A DNA stretch of 64,000 bases, taken from Gemmatimonadaceae bacterium. GTDB taxonomy: Bacteria > Gemmatimonadota > Gemmatimonadetes > Gemmatimonadales > Gemmatimonadaceae. The translations under genes were made by a program, and so were the position numbers. Positions 1 to 8,997 of this stretch are shown in pieces (within the stretch, counting starts at the first letter, position 1; each line of letters begins with the position of its first letter). The notes below the pieces were generated by a model. It was given only the letters and a program-made list of their open reading frames with translations. It did no database searches and was not told the origin of the DNA. The stretch spans positions 78,548 through 142,547 of the forward strand of contig DASXKV010000029.1 of assembly GCA_036496605.1 (NCBI GenBank), written 5' to 3'.

Positions 1-558
1 GCTCAATCCCGAGGAGAGCATCTCGCGCGCAGCATCGGGGAGCGGCATATCTGGCGTCGTCGTGCGCGGACGCTCTGTCATGAGATCGCGCACGGTGAGC
101 TCCTCCGGGAGATTGAACTCCTCGAGCGCGCTCAGCGCGGCGAGCTCTTCGGCGCTTTCGGCGGCGAGAATCGAATCGACGGCGTCGGGCTGCGAGAGCA
201 ACAGCGCGAACGCACGGACCACTTGCAGGTGCCGGGCCGCCTCACGAGGCGGGGCGACAACGAGTACAACGACACGGGCGTGTGCGTCGTCCGTGCTTCG
301 AACAATCGGCTCGGGCGCGACGCCGAGCGCGACTCGCAATGCGCCAACGCAATCCGCGCGAAAGTGCAAGAGAAACGCACGATCGCCGACGACGACGAGA
401 TCCTTGTCGCGGGATTCGTCGAGACGTCGCCGAAGCTTGGCGGCGTCGCGCACCGCCGGCTCGTCCACGCGCGCGAGCAAAGCGTCGGCCGCTTCGACAA
501 GCGTGGATGGGAGCGGTACGACAACGCGCTCGGCGGAAACAAAATCGCCCAGCTTCAT
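1..558 (-). CDS. PTS EIIA-like domain fused to a CBS domain (3' end beyond window)
   Basis: The reading frame starts at ATG 558 and is open to the window edge (186 codons seen). Residues 1 to about 145 resemble the fructose/nitrogen-type PTS EIIA fold: a segment with LLHFR contains the expected phosphorylatable His, followed by an A-L-G-V-A-P-E-P-I stretch and a helix beginning RHLQVVRAFALLL, as in EIIA proteins. After EELTVRDLMTERP the sequence looks like the start of a CBS domain, which usually binds adenylates. The likely role is regulatory, sensing phosphorylation or energy state, rather than sugar transport, because no EIIB, EIIC, HPr or EI is visible. It lies only 7 nt after sucD and is probably co-transcribed with it. 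The fused architecture is inferred by eye and the missing 3' part could contain further domains. Confidence 0.7.
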   Translation of the reverse strand, partial: MKLGDFVSAERVVVPLPSTLVEAADALLARVDEPAVRDAAKLRRRLDESRDKDLVVVGDRAFLLHFRADCVGALRVALGVAPEPIVRSTDDAHARVVVLVVAPPREAARHLQVVRAFALLLSQPDAVDSILAAESAEELAALSALEEFNLPEELTVRDLMTERPRTTTPDMPLPDAAREMLSSGLS

Positions 559-563
559 GAAGT

Positions 564-571
564 CGTTAGGC
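564..571. repeat. GCCTAACG octamer family (first copy; 23 in window)
   Basis: Exact copies in either orientation start at 564, 1555, 3542, 4931, 10386, 11831, 15058, 15660, 18276, 19883, 24482, 26091, 33189, 38290, 41659, 45477, 45627, 47180, 54747, 56057, 59677, 62000 and 62667. About two to three would be expected at roughly 65% GC. Most lie inside coding sequence, where they force otherwise rare TTA or CTA leucine codons. Near-matches (7 of 8) occur at several more sites, for example 7370, 12588 and 16329. Confidence 0.85.
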
Positions 572-1438
572 GAGTCGTTCCCGCAGCAAGTCGACGAAGT
601 CCTTCGGCCGCTTGGCGACGCCCATCCCTGCCTGCTCGAACGCGGCGACTTTTTCTGCTGCCGTGCCGGACGAACCCGAAATGATGGCGCCGGCGTGACC
701 CATGCGTCGACCGGGCGGCGCCGTCTGTCCGGCAATGAATCCGACGACCGGCTTCTTCATCCGTTCCCTCACGAAGCGCGCGGCGTCTTGCTCGTCGGTG
801 CCACCGATCTCGCCCATCATCGCGATGGCCTGCGTTCCAGGATCTGCCTCGAAGGCAGCGAGGCAATCGATGAAATTCGTCCCGTTGATCGGGTCACCGC
901 CGATGCCGACGCATGTCGACTGCCCGAGGCCTGCGCGCGTGAGCTGATATACAACTTCGTAAGTCAGCGTTCCCGAGCGGCTCACGACACCGATGTTGCC
1001 TGGCGTGCAGATGCGACCAGGTATGATCCCGACTTTCGAGCGACCAGGTGTGATGAGGCCTGGACAGTTCGGTCCAATGAGCCGAGCGCCGTGCTCCTTC
1101 ACGAACGGATAGACTCTGGTCATGTCGAGGACGGGAACGCCTTCGGTGATGGCAACGATCAGCTTGATGCCGGCGTCCGCCGCTTCCATGATCGCGTCGG
1201 CGGCAAACATCGGCGGCACGTAGATCACCGACGTGTTCGCGCTCGTCTCGGCGACGGCGCTCGCCACGGTGTCGAAAACGGGCACCGTGTTCTCGAATCG
1301 CTGACCGCCCTTCCCGGGCGTGACGCCAGCGACTACACAGGTGCCGTACTCGAGCATCTGCTTGGCATGGAACGAGCCGTCGCGGCCGGTGATCCCCTGC
1401 ACGACAAGCGTCGTGCCGCTGTCGATGAAGATGCTCAC
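566..1438 (-). CDS. sucD: Succinyl-CoA synthetase (ADP/GDP-forming), alpha subunit
   Basis: This 290-residue protein has the usual length for SucD. It catalyses, with SucC, the substrate-level phosphorylation step succinyl-CoA to succinate in the TCA cycle. Visible motifs are the CoA-binding Rossmann segment [14 protein letters not shown] near the N-terminus, [11 protein letters not shown] near residue 125, and the catalytic phospho-histidine loop [14 protein letters not shown] near residue 247. It starts with GTG at 1438, and this start overlaps the sucC stop by 4 nt (GTGA), so the two subunits are translationally coupled. Its stop codon region carries one copy of the genome-wide GCCTAACG octamer. 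Confidence 0.97.
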   Translation of the reverse strand: MSIFIDSGTTLVVQGITGRDGSFHAKQMLEYGTCVVAGVTPGKGGQRFENTVPVFDTVASAVAETSANTSVIYVPPMFAADAIMEAADAGIKLIVAITEGVPVLDMTRVYPFVKEHGARLIGPNCPGLITPGRSKVGIIPGRICTPGNIGVVSRSGTLTYEVVYQLTRAGLGQSTCVGIGGDPINGTNFIDCLAAFEADPGTQAIAMMGEIGGTDEQDAARFVRERMKKPVVGFIAGQTAPPGRRMGHAGAIISGSSGTAAEKVAAFEQAGMGVAKRPKDFVDLLRERLA

Positions 1439-2580
1439 GCGGCCTTCCCTCCCTTTGCCAGTTCCACGGCGCGCCTCACGGCTTCGTCCATGTCGGTCAT
1501 CGCGGAGAAGCCATTCTCCTTGAGAATCTTGACCGCGATCTCTTCGTTGGTGCCCGTTAGGCGAATGACAATCGGGAGCTTGAGTGGATTCAGCTTCGTC
1601 GCCATGACGATGCCATTCGCAACGTCATCTGTCCGAGTGATTCCGCCGAAGATATTGAAGAGAATTGCTTTCACGCTCGGGTCACTTGTAATGATGCGGA
1701 GCGCGCTGACGACCTTCTCCGGATTCGACGAGCCCCCGATGTCGAGAAAGTTCGCGGGCTCGCCGCCGTAGTACTTCACCAGGTCCATCGTTGCCATTGC
1801 GAGTCCTGCGCCGTTCACGCAACAGCCGACGTTTCCGTCGAGCTTGATGAACGTCAGCCCTGCCTCACGCGCCTGCACCTCACTCGGCGCCTCCGCCGTT
1901 GGATCGCGCAGCGCTTCGATTTCCGGATGTCGCTCGAGCTCGTTGTCGTCGATCACCATTTTCGCATCGAGCGCGACGACGTCGCCGGCCGGCGTCGTGA
2001 CCAGCGGGTTGATCTCAGCCAACGAACAACCGCTCTGCATAAACGCCATGTAGAGCTGCTGCATGATTTTGCCGGCGGCTCTCACCTTCTTTACGTCTTC
2101 GAACAGAAAGAAACCGAGCCGCGTCGCCTGGAACGGCAACAAGCCATAACGCGTATCGACCGGCAGCTTGAGAATCTTGTCGGGCGTCGAGGCGGCGACT
2201 TCTTCGATATCGATACCGCCCGCAGGGCTCACCATGAACACCGGTTTCTTCGCCGCGCGATCGACGATGATCCCGACATACGCTTCCGACGCGATGTCGG
2301 CGGCGGGCGTGACGAGCACTTGGTGCACCGTCAACCCCTTGATCTGCATGCCGAGAATCTTGGTCGCGATCGCCTTCGCCTCGTCAGGCGTCTTCGCGAG
2401 CTTCACGCCGCCAGCTTTGCCGCGGCCCCCCGCGTGCACCTGCGCTTTGACGACGACGGTCCCGCCGAACTCGCGCGCGATCGCCGCGGCCTCGTCAGGC
2501 GTCCTTGCTACACGGCCTGGTGGAATCGGCACGCCTACGCGCCGCAGAATGTCTTTCGCTTGAAATTCGTGAATGTTCAC
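1435..2580 (-). CDS. sucC: Succinyl-CoA synthetase, beta subunit
   Basis: The 381-residue product begins [20 protein letters not shown], typical of SucC, and contains an ATP-grasp domain in the first 230 residues ([14 protein letters not shown] nucleotide-binding loop) and a CoA-ligase flavodoxin-like domain after it ([27 protein letters not shown]). It supplies nucleotide binding and specificity to the SucCD enzyme. The start is GTG at 2580, overlapping the stop of the upstream carbamate kinase by 4 nt. The tandem arcC-sucC-sucD arrangement is therefore a single coupled unit. Confidence 0.97.
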   Translation of the reverse strand: MNIHEFQAKDILRRVGVPIPPGRVARTPDEAAAIAREFGGTVVVKAQVHAGGRGKAGGVKLAKTPDEAKAIATKILGMQIKGLTVHQVLVTPAADIASEAYVGIIVDRAAKKPVFMVSPAGGIDIEEVAASTPDKILKLPVDTRYGLLPFQATRLGFFLFEDVKKVRAAGKIMQQLYMAFMQSGCSLAEINPLVTTPAGDVVALDAKMVIDDNELERHPEIEALRDPTAEAPSEVQAREAGLTFIKLDGNVGCCVNGAGLAMATMDLVKYYGGEPANFLDIGGSSNPEKVVSALRIITSDPSVKAILFNIFGGITRTDDVANGIVMATKLNPLKLPIVIRLTGTNEEIAVKILKENGFSAMTDMDEAVRRAVELAKGGKAA

Positions 2581-3566
2581 ACGTGCTCCGCACTCGGTGC
2601 TGTTGTCGTAATCGTCGTTCCTGCTTCTCCCCGCACAGCTTCCCGGCCCTTCTCCAACGCGGTGATGATCGCACGGCCGCCCGTGCGGCGCGCGAAATCC
2701 ACCGCCGCGCGAATCTTCGGCGCCATGCTGCCCTCGCCGAAGGCGCCATCACGGTCCATCTGCACCGCTTCTTCAATTGTGAGGCGCGGCAGCGCCCGCT
2801 GTTGCGGCGTGCCCCAGTCGGCGTATACCGCGTCGACATCGGTGAGGATCAGCAACAGGTCGGCGCCGAGATCGCGCGCGAGTACGGCTGCCGCCAGATC
2901 CTTGTCGACGACCGCGTCGAGCCCCTCCCAACCTAGTCGAGGATCGTCGTAAATGGGTGCCCCGCCGCCACCGCCAGCGATGACCACGGTGCCCGCGTCG
3001 AGCAGCCGACGTATGGATGGGAGCTCGTGAACGGCGAGCGGCCTCGGGCTACCGACGACGCGTCGCAAGCGACCGTGACCGTCAGACTTCACGGCGAAGC
3101 CAGCGCGTTGGAGCTCGTCGGCGCGTTCTTCCGGCAGCTCGCGGCCGATGAACTTGGTTGGATTCTGCAGCGCGGGATCGTTGGGATCGACGACGACCTG
3201 GGTGACGATGGTCGCGACATCACGCGGAGTGCCCGCCCGGCGAAGCGCGTTGTCGATCGACTGCTGAATCATGTAGCCGATCCACCCCGCCGTGGCGGCG
3301 ACGAGCACGCCGAGGGGAAGCGGCGGCGCATCGTACCTTGCGATCTCGTTCCGAACGAGCTCATCTCCGACTTGCGGCCCATTTCCGTGAACGACGCAGA
3401 CGCTCCAGCCGGCGTTCACAAGGTCGACGATCGGGCCAAGGCTGGCGCGCGCGTGCCGGAACTGATCATAGACGTTCGAACGCTCGCCGGCCGGTGCGAG
3501 GGCGTTGCCGCCGAGCGCAATCACGGCTGTGCTGACTGACTCGTTAGGCGAGTCAGACTCGCTCAT
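2577..3566 (-). CDS. arcC: Carbamate kinase
   Basis: The 329-residue protein belongs to the amino-acid kinase family and matches carbamate kinase: ALGGNALAPAGE near the N-terminus, HGNGPQVGDELVRNE near residue 60, VVDPNDPALQNPTKFIG (the carbamate kinase signature region), IAGGGGGAPIY near residue 195 and GSMAPKIRAAVDFA toward the C-terminus. The family interconverts ATP plus carbamate with ADP plus carbamoyl phosphate, usually in the direction of ATP formation from carbamoyl phosphate. No arcA or arcB (arginine deiminase, ornithine carbamoyltransferase) is seen here. Its stop overlaps the sucC start and its ATG start overlaps the stop of the UPF0182 gene, so it is placed between two energy-generating functions, both capable of substrate-level phosphorylation. 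Confidence 0.93.
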   Translation of the reverse strand: MSESDSPNESVSTAVIALGGNALAPAGERSNVYDQFRHARASLGPIVDLVNAGWSVCVVHGNGPQVGDELVRNEIARYDAPPLPLGVLVAATAGWIGYMIQQSIDNALRRAGTPRDVATIVTQVVVDPNDPALQNPTKFIGRELPEERADELQRAGFAVKSDGHGRLRRVVGSPRPLAVHELPSIRRLLDAGTVVIAGGGGGAPIYDDPRLGWEGLDAVVDKDLAAAVLARDLGADLLLILTDVDAVYADWGTPQQRALPRLTIEEAVQMDRDGAFGEGSMAPKIRAAVDFARRTGGRAIITALEKGREAVRGEAGTTITTTAPSAEHV

Positions 3567-6040
3567 CGCGCTCCATTGCCCGCAAGCAACTTGCCCAGCT
3601 CATCGAACGCCTGGCCGAAGCCGGACCAGTCGCCGCGGCGCAAGGCTTCTCTCATCCGCGCGTAGAGCGCCGCGGCACGCGCGCGGACGTCGGTCGCCGT
3701 CGAGGTCCTCGCCGCTGCCGGTGGTGCGACCGGCGTGCCCGCCACCTGTGCGAGCGACGCGCCCGTGCGCACGCTGTCGTCCATGAGCACTCCGACGTGA
3801 AGGAGCGTGGGCGAACTCTGCGCGCGCCACGAGTACGTGGGCTGTGCAAATGCCACGGTGCCCGGCAGTGGGAGCGCGCGAATCGGCCCGTGAGCAATCG
3901 TTGCGTCGCGAACGCTGCCCCCTGACGCGCTATCGACGACATGCAAACGATCGAGCACGGCCGCCCACTTGAGACCGAGTTGCGGGGATTCGTGCCAGAG
4001 CGTGCGATGGTCGCTCCCGCCCATGCCGATAATGATTCCGCGCACGCGGTCGTTCGCGTCGACGACGACGAGGCTGACGGCAGTCACCCCGGCACGCGGT
4101 AACACGAACTCGGGTGTGCCTCCGGCGAGGGCGCTATCGGCGCCGTCGATCGCGACGAGTCGTCGAGGGACGTCGCTGTCAGCGCGCGTGCCATATTCCG
4201 CGAACGCTTCGCCCTGTGCGCGAAGGCCATCGATGGCCGGCGGCACCGCACTGCGCAGGGAGGCGGGCAGCACCGACCACGTCACGAACAAGGTCGGGAA
4301 GCGCCTGATCCAGGTCAGGGCGAGCGCCCCAGGGTTCGTGTCGGCGACGACGAAGCTCTCGCCCGTTGCCGCGTATACGATCGCGGTGGCGGCGTGCTGG
4401 AAGTATGTGCGCTCGTCGCCTGCGGCCGATATGTGCCGACTCAACGGATATGACGATGACGCGGAGTATAGATCGAGTGCCCAGAAAAGCGAGTCACCGA
4501 GCACGATCGGCGTCACGGTTGTGCCTTGCGTGAAGAAGGGCATGAGCGCGCGCAAGCGATCACGTAGATCGCGTCGGCTGACAACCGTCGGTCGCGGGCG
4601 CGGCAGATCGCTCGACGCCCAGCGGAGGCGCTGAAAGCTCAACGCGTGCGCGAATCGCGCGCCATCGCTCTCGATCGGCGCACCGACAATGCGCGCGAGT
4701 GAGTCCGAGACGATCACGTAACCTCGCGCCCCGGGAAAGACGATGGCGTTCACGAGCTGCGTTTCCTCTTCGCCAGCACGCGTCGGCGGCGCGTGCACCA
4801 GGCCGCCATGATCGTCCACCTCCCAGGCAAGGATCCGGGTCAGGCCGAACGTCGCGCGCGTGGTGTCGCTTCCCGCGCGCGGTGGACGTTCAGGCACGTC
4901 GGCGACGACTCCCACTGCGGATCCGTGCCAGCCTAACGAGCCTACGTCGGCATGTGTCGTCGTCTCGAGGGACCGGGAAATGGCAGATGCGTCCCAGATC
5001 GCGACATTGCGCGAGAGATCGCCGAGCGAAGAAAACATCGTATTGCTGTCGGTCCGGCGGACGGCATCGGTCGCGTACGCGCGACGCGAATACGCGACGC
5101 GTGCGTTCTGATACGGCATCTCGCGACGCTGTGGATCCTGCTCTTCGGCGATATGCTCGCCAATGAATGGCGCGACCTCTCGGGTGAGTAACGCGAGAAC
5201 CATGATGCCGAGGATCGCGGCGCCCGCAAGACGGCCCTGCCCGGTCCATCCCGCCCAGACCACGACGAGCGCCGAGCCGAGTGTCGCGATCGAGAGAATC
5301 AGATTGCCAGGAATCAGTACTTTGTGATCGACATATCCGAACGCGCCGTCCGGCCCGCTCCCGCTCGTCAGCACGGCATACATGTCGAGCCGGAAGCTCC
5401 ACGCGAGGACGAGGAGCACCACCCCGGCGAGTACCGTGAGGTGTCGTCGCACATAACCGGAGATGTAGAGCCGTCCGCGATCCCAGCGGAGACTCGGCGT
5501 CAACGCATAGAGGAAGACGACGAGCGCGGTGACGATGAGCAGGGCGATGAGCGACCAGTAGTAGAGCGTTTGCTCAAATGGCAGCCAGTAGACGAAGAAC
5601 CCAAGGTCGGCGCCGAAGTACGGATCGGTCTCGTTGAACGGAACGTTAGAAAACGCGGTCGTGAACGTGGTCCAGTCGTCCTGCGGCAGACTGAGCACGC
5701 CGCCGAGCACGATCGCGATGACGATGACCGCAACCATCAGGTAGCGGCCGGAGACGCGCTCGCGAATCTCGAGGTTTGCCACTTTGCGCGGCAGATCCAC
5801 CGAGACGATGGAATAGCGAACCGCGTAGAGGTTTACAAAGACGAACAGACCGGCGGCGAAACCCGAGAGCAGGCGCATAACGAGCCCCGCCGCCGTGCGA
5901 GCGCGCCACAGCTCGAGCGCGCCTGCGGCCTCGAACCATTGGTAGTCGACGTAGACCTGGGCGACGGCGCGCGCCGCGAGAAGGAGAATCGCCGCGCCGA
6001 ATACGGCCAGGAGCACCCATCGCCGCGGAGGAGCCGCCAT
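3563..6040 (-). CDS. UPF0182 family membrane protein
   Basis: The 825-residue protein has about seven hydrophobic segments in the first 300 residues (for example residues 8-30, 50-75 and 100-125) and then a long, non-hydrophobic region of about 500 residues. The segment DPYFGADLGFFVYWLPFE near residue 140 is characteristic of the UPF0182/COG1615 family, whose biochemical function is not established. The C-terminal 60 residues are alanine- and arginine-rich, as in other family members. The start ATG at 6040 lies 10 nt downstream of the phosphoglucomutase stop; its stop overlaps the carbamate kinase start by 4 nt. The topology suggests an inner-membrane protein with a large extracytoplasmic domain. 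Confidence 0.88.
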   Translation of the reverse strand: MAAPPRRWVLLAVFGAAILLLAARAVAQVYVDYQWFEAAGALELWRARTAAGLVMRLLSGFAAGLFVFVNLYAVRYSIVSVDLPRKVANLEIRERVSGRYLMVAVIVIAIVLGGVLSLPQDDWTTFTTAFSNVPFNETDPYFGADLGFFVYWLPFEQTLYYWSLIALLIVTALVVFLYALTPSLRWDRGRLYISGYVRRHLTVLAGVVLLVLAWSFRLDMYAVLTSGSGPDGAFGYVDHKVLIPGNLILSIATLGSALVVVWAGWTGQGRLAGAAILGIMVLALLTREVAPFIGEHIAEEQDPQRREMPYQNARVAYSRRAYATDAVRRTDSNTMFSSLGDLSRNVAIWDASAISRSLETTTHADVGSLGWHGSAVGVVADVPERPPRAGSDTTRATFGLTRILAWEVDDHGGLVHAPPTRAGEEETQLVNAIVFPGARGYVIVSDSLARIVGAPIESDGARFAHALSFQRLRWASSDLPRPRPTVVSRRDLRDRLRALMPFFTQGTTVTPIVLGDSLFWALDLYSASSSYPLSRHISAAGDERTYFQHAATAIVYAATGESFVVADTNPGALALTWIRRFPTLFVTWSVLPASLRSAVPPAIDGLRAQGEAFAEYGTRADSDVPRRLVAIDGADSALAGGTPEFVLPRAGVTAVSLVVVDANDRVRGIIIGMGGSDHRTLWHESPQLGLKWAAVLDRLHVVDSASGGSVRDATIAHGPIRALPLPGTVAFAQPTYSWRAQSSPTLLHVGVLMDDSVRTGASLAQVAGTPVAPPAAARTSTATDVRARAAALYARMREALRRGDWSGFGQAFDELGKLLAGNGAR

Positions 6041-6050
6041 CAGCCGTCCG

Positions 6051-7433
6051 TTACACGCTCACGCCCTGCGACCGCAGCCACCCTTCCATCTCGCCCCGGA
6101 TTGCCGCGAGCCGCTGAGGCGATGATGCTTCGTATCGCGCGACGAGCACCGGCTGCGTGTTGGATGCGCGGATGAGACCCCACCCATCGCCGAAGAGTAC
6201 TCGTACGCCGTCCACATCGATCACGTCGTGTTGCGCGCGAAAATGTTGCACCGCCTTGTCGACGAGCCCGAACTTCTTCTCCTCTGGCACCTCGACACGA
6301 ATTTCCGGCGTCGATACGAAGTTCGGAACGTCGGCGAGGAGCTGACGCACCGTTTTCCCCGAATCCGCGAGAATGCGCAGCAGCCGCGCGGCGCCGTAGA
6401 GCGCATCGTCGTGGCCGTAAAAACCCTCGCTGAAGAACATGTGGCCGGACATCTCGCCGGCAATTGGCGCATGCGTCTCCTTCATCTTGTCCTTGATGAG
6501 GGAGTGACCCGTCTTCCACATGATCGGCTTCCCGCCCGCGCGTTGAATGGAATCGGGCAGCGCCTGCGAGCATTTCACGTCGAAGATAATGGGTTGGCCG
6601 GCACCCGTACGCGCCAGCACATCACGCGCGTACAGAATGAGGATTCGATCGCCCCAGACGATCTCGCCTTTGTCGTCGACGACGCCGATGCGGTCGGCAT
6701 CGCCATCGAAGGCGATGCCGATCTCGGCGCCATCCTTATTCACCGCGGCAATGAGATCCTCGAGATTCTCCGGCACCGTTGGATCCGGATGATGATTCGG
6801 GAACGTGCCGTCACTCTCGCAGAATAACCCGCGTCCCCCGCCCGTGAGCCCGAGCTTCTCGAAGAGTGTGGGCGCGACAATAGCGCCGGCGCCGTTTCCA
6901 CAATCGTAAACTGCCTTGATCTTTCGCGAGAGCGTACCGATGCGCCGCACGACGTCATCGATGTAGCGATCCACGATCGAATCGTTACGGACGGCACCCT
7001 TGCCACTCGGGATGTCACCCGACTGAATGATCTGATAGAGTCGTTGAATCTCCGCGCCGTGCATCGAGCTTTTGCCGACGGACAATTTGAATCCGTTGTA
7101 CTCGGGCGGATTGTGCGACCCGGTAATCTGAATCCCGCCGACCACGTCGAGGTGATGCAGGCTCCAATAGTTCAGCGGTGTCGGAACCACACCAATATCG
7201 ACGACGTCCGCGCCCGCCGCCGTGAGTCCCTCGACTAGTGCGTCGCGAAGCTCCGAGCCGCTCGGCCGGTTGTCGCGCCCGACGGCGATCGCACCAATGC
7301 GACCGCTGGCACCCTTCGCGCGAAGATACGCAGCGTAAGCGCCGCCGATCGCGCGTGCTGCTTCGGTCGTTAGGTCACGGCCGACGATGCCGCGAATATC
7401 ATACTGTCGAAAAATCCCTGGTGCGACGGCCAT
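6051..7433 (-). CDS. Phosphoglucomutase/phosphomannomutase family protein
   Basis: This is a 460-residue alpha-D-phosphohexomutase. The catalytic phosphoserine loop TGSHNPPEYNG is at about residue 104-114 (Ser106), the metal loop DGDADRIGVVD lies near residue 240, and the substrate-specificity loop GEMSGHMFF lies near residue 325. A phosphate-binding RASNTQP motif is near the C-terminus. These enzymes interconvert hexose 1- and 6-phosphates for polysaccharide or nucleotide-sugar synthesis. The family includes both PGM and PMM, and the sequence alone does not settle substrate choice. It is the first gene of the probable operon running through arcC and sucCD. Confidence 0.93.
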   Translation of the reverse strand: MAVAPGIFRQYDIRGIVGRDLTTEAARAIGGAYAAYLRAKGASGRIGAIAVGRDNRPSGSELRDALVEGLTAAGADVVDIGVVPTPLNYWSLHHLDVVGGIQITGSHNPPEYNGFKLSVGKSSMHGAEIQRLYQIIQSGDIPSGKGAVRNDSIVDRYIDDVVRRIGTLSRKIKAVYDCGNGAGAIVAPTLFEKLGLTGGGRGLFCESDGTFPNHHPDPTVPENLEDLIAAVNKDGAEIGIAFDGDADRIGVVDDKGEIVWGDRILILYARDVLARTGAGQPIIFDVKCSQALPDSIQRAGGKPIMWKTGHSLIKDKMKETHAPIAGEMSGHMFFSEGFYGHDDALYGAARLLRILADSGKTVRQLLADVPNFVSTPEIRVEVPEEKKFGLVDKAVQHFRAQHDVIDVDGVRVLFGDGWGLIRASNTQPVLVARYEASSPQRLAAIRGEMEGWLRSQGVSV

Positions 7434-7461
7434 GCGAGTTCTCCGTACGTCATCCTGAGCA

Positions 7462-8997
7462 TTATCTCGAATAGAGCCGCTCAGCCGTTGTTGTCGCGAG
7501 CTGCGGCCGGCCCGCCCACGTCAGTCGAACGACATAATCCGGAACGATGCCGAGCACGAGGAGCAGTATCACCGTCGCTACCAAAACGAGGCGCGTCAAG
7601 CCACCCGAGCGTGCCGGTACAGGCAGCCCGTCGAGTCGTGGCCGCATGAACATCACCATCACGACGTACAGGTAATATCCTGCCGAGACAACGGTGGTGA
7701 GCACGAGCACGACGACGAGCAGTGTCTGCGGTGCCGGCGACTGAAGCGCGGCCTGAATGACATACCACTTTGCGAAAAAGCCCGCGCCGCCGAAGATCGG
7801 AAAACCGAGGAGCGCCAACATCAGGACGGCCATCGAGAACGCTGTCCACGGCTTCACACTCCAGAGTCCGGCGAGCTCGTCGAGCACCACGGTGCTCGAG
7901 CCGCTCCGAGTCAGCGAGCTGACGACGGCAAAGCAGCCGAAAGTCGCCAGCGTGTAGATGAGCAAATAGAAAATCATCGCCGACGCGCCCTGCGTCGTCC
8001 CCGCGGCCAGAGCAACCAACAGATAGCCGGCGTGGCCGATGCTCGAGTAGGCGAGCATCCGCTTGATGTTCTGCTGCCAGAGGCCAATCGCGTTGCCCAA
8101 CACCATCGTTGCAATGGCGATTCCCACCACGGCGGGATGCCAGGCATTAAACGCTGCGGGAAACGCCTCGAGCCAGGCTCGCAAGAACGCCGCGAACGCC
8201 GCCGTTTTCACTGTCGCCGCCATGTACGCCGTGATGGGCGACGGTGCGCCGTCATAGACGTCCGGTGCCCACATGTGGAACGGCACCGTTGCGACCTTGA
8301 AACCGAACCCGACGAGCAAGAGCGCGATGCCGATCAGGAACAGCGGACCGCCGGCGATGGCGCCGCCATCGGCGAGCGCGCGCGCCCCGATCGTCGCCAG
8401 GTTCGTTGCTCCGGTCGCGCCATACACGAGCGCGATACCGTACAGCAGGAACGCCGTCGAAAAGGCGCCGAGCAAGAAGTACTTCAGCGCTCCTTCGGCG
8501 GAGCGAATGCTGCGGCGATTGATGCCCGCCAGCGCGTACACCGAGATCGACATCAGCTCGATGCCGAGGAAGACGATCATGAGATCGCGCGCCGCGGCGA
8601 GCAACATCATGCCTGACGAGGCGAGCAAGACGAGGACGTGCGTCTCCGGTGCGGTAATCAGCTCGCGATCGTTGTCGTCGATCGCAAGCATCAAAGTGAG
8701 CATCGTGCCGAGGAGAATGACGATGTCCACCATCCAGCGATAGTTGTCGACGGCGATCGGTCCCGGGCCCGCGCCATAGCCGCCGAGCAGGAAGTAGATC
8801 ACGGCAACGAGCGACAGCAACGTGACGAGAATGCTCGCCCAGCCAATCGCCCGCTGGTGGCTTGGGCTATCGGGACGCCAAGCTGCCGCGATGACCAGAA
8901 TCATCGCGCCCGCCACGAGCACGAGATCCGGGATCAAAGCCGCGGTCAGCTCGAGCGGCTTCGAGAGATCGAGCATCGACGGGATCGCGAGCATCAT
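7462..8997 (-). CDS. nuoN: NADH-quinone oxidoreductase subunit N
   Basis: NuoN is one of three antiporter-like proton-pumping subunits of complex I. The 511-residue protein has about 14 predicted membrane spans. The conserved Glu in MIVFLGIELMSISVYAL (near residue 145) and Lys in the segment KVATVPFHMWAPDVYDG (near residue 235) are present. The start ATG at 8997 overlaps the nuoM stop by 4 nt. It is the last gene of the 14-gene nuo operon, with 28 nt separating it from the mutase start. Confidence 0.96.
   Translation of the reverse strand: MMLAIPSMLDLSKPLELTAALIPDLVLVAGAMILVIAAAWRPDSPSHQRAIGWASILVTLLSLVAVIYFLLGGYGAGPGPIAVDNYRWMVDIVILLGTMLTLMLAIDDNDRELITAPETHVLVLLASSGMMLLAAARDLMIVFLGIELMSISVYALAGINRRSIRSAEGALKYFLLGAFSTAFLLYGIALVYGATGATNLATIGARALADGGAIAGGPLFLIGIALLLVGFGFKVATVPFHMWAPDVYDGAPSPITAYMAATVKTAAFAAFLRAWLEAFPAAFNAWHPAVVGIAIATMVLGNAIGLWQQNIKRMLAYSSIGHAGYLLVALAAGTTQGASAMIFYLLIYTLATFGCFAVVSSLTRSGSSTVVLDELAGLWSVKPWTAFSMAVLMLALLGFPIFGGAGFFAKWYVIQAALQSPAPQTLLVVVLVLTTVVSAGYYLYVVMVMFMRPRLDGLPVPARSGGLTRLVLVATVILLLVLGIVPDYVVRLTWAGRPQLATTTAERLYSR

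Noticed and set aside
62..1771. A 569-codon open frame on the plus strand
   Set aside because: It overlies sucD, sucC and the EIIA-like gene in antisense, has no recognisable motifs, and reflects the high GC third positions of the real minus-strand genes.
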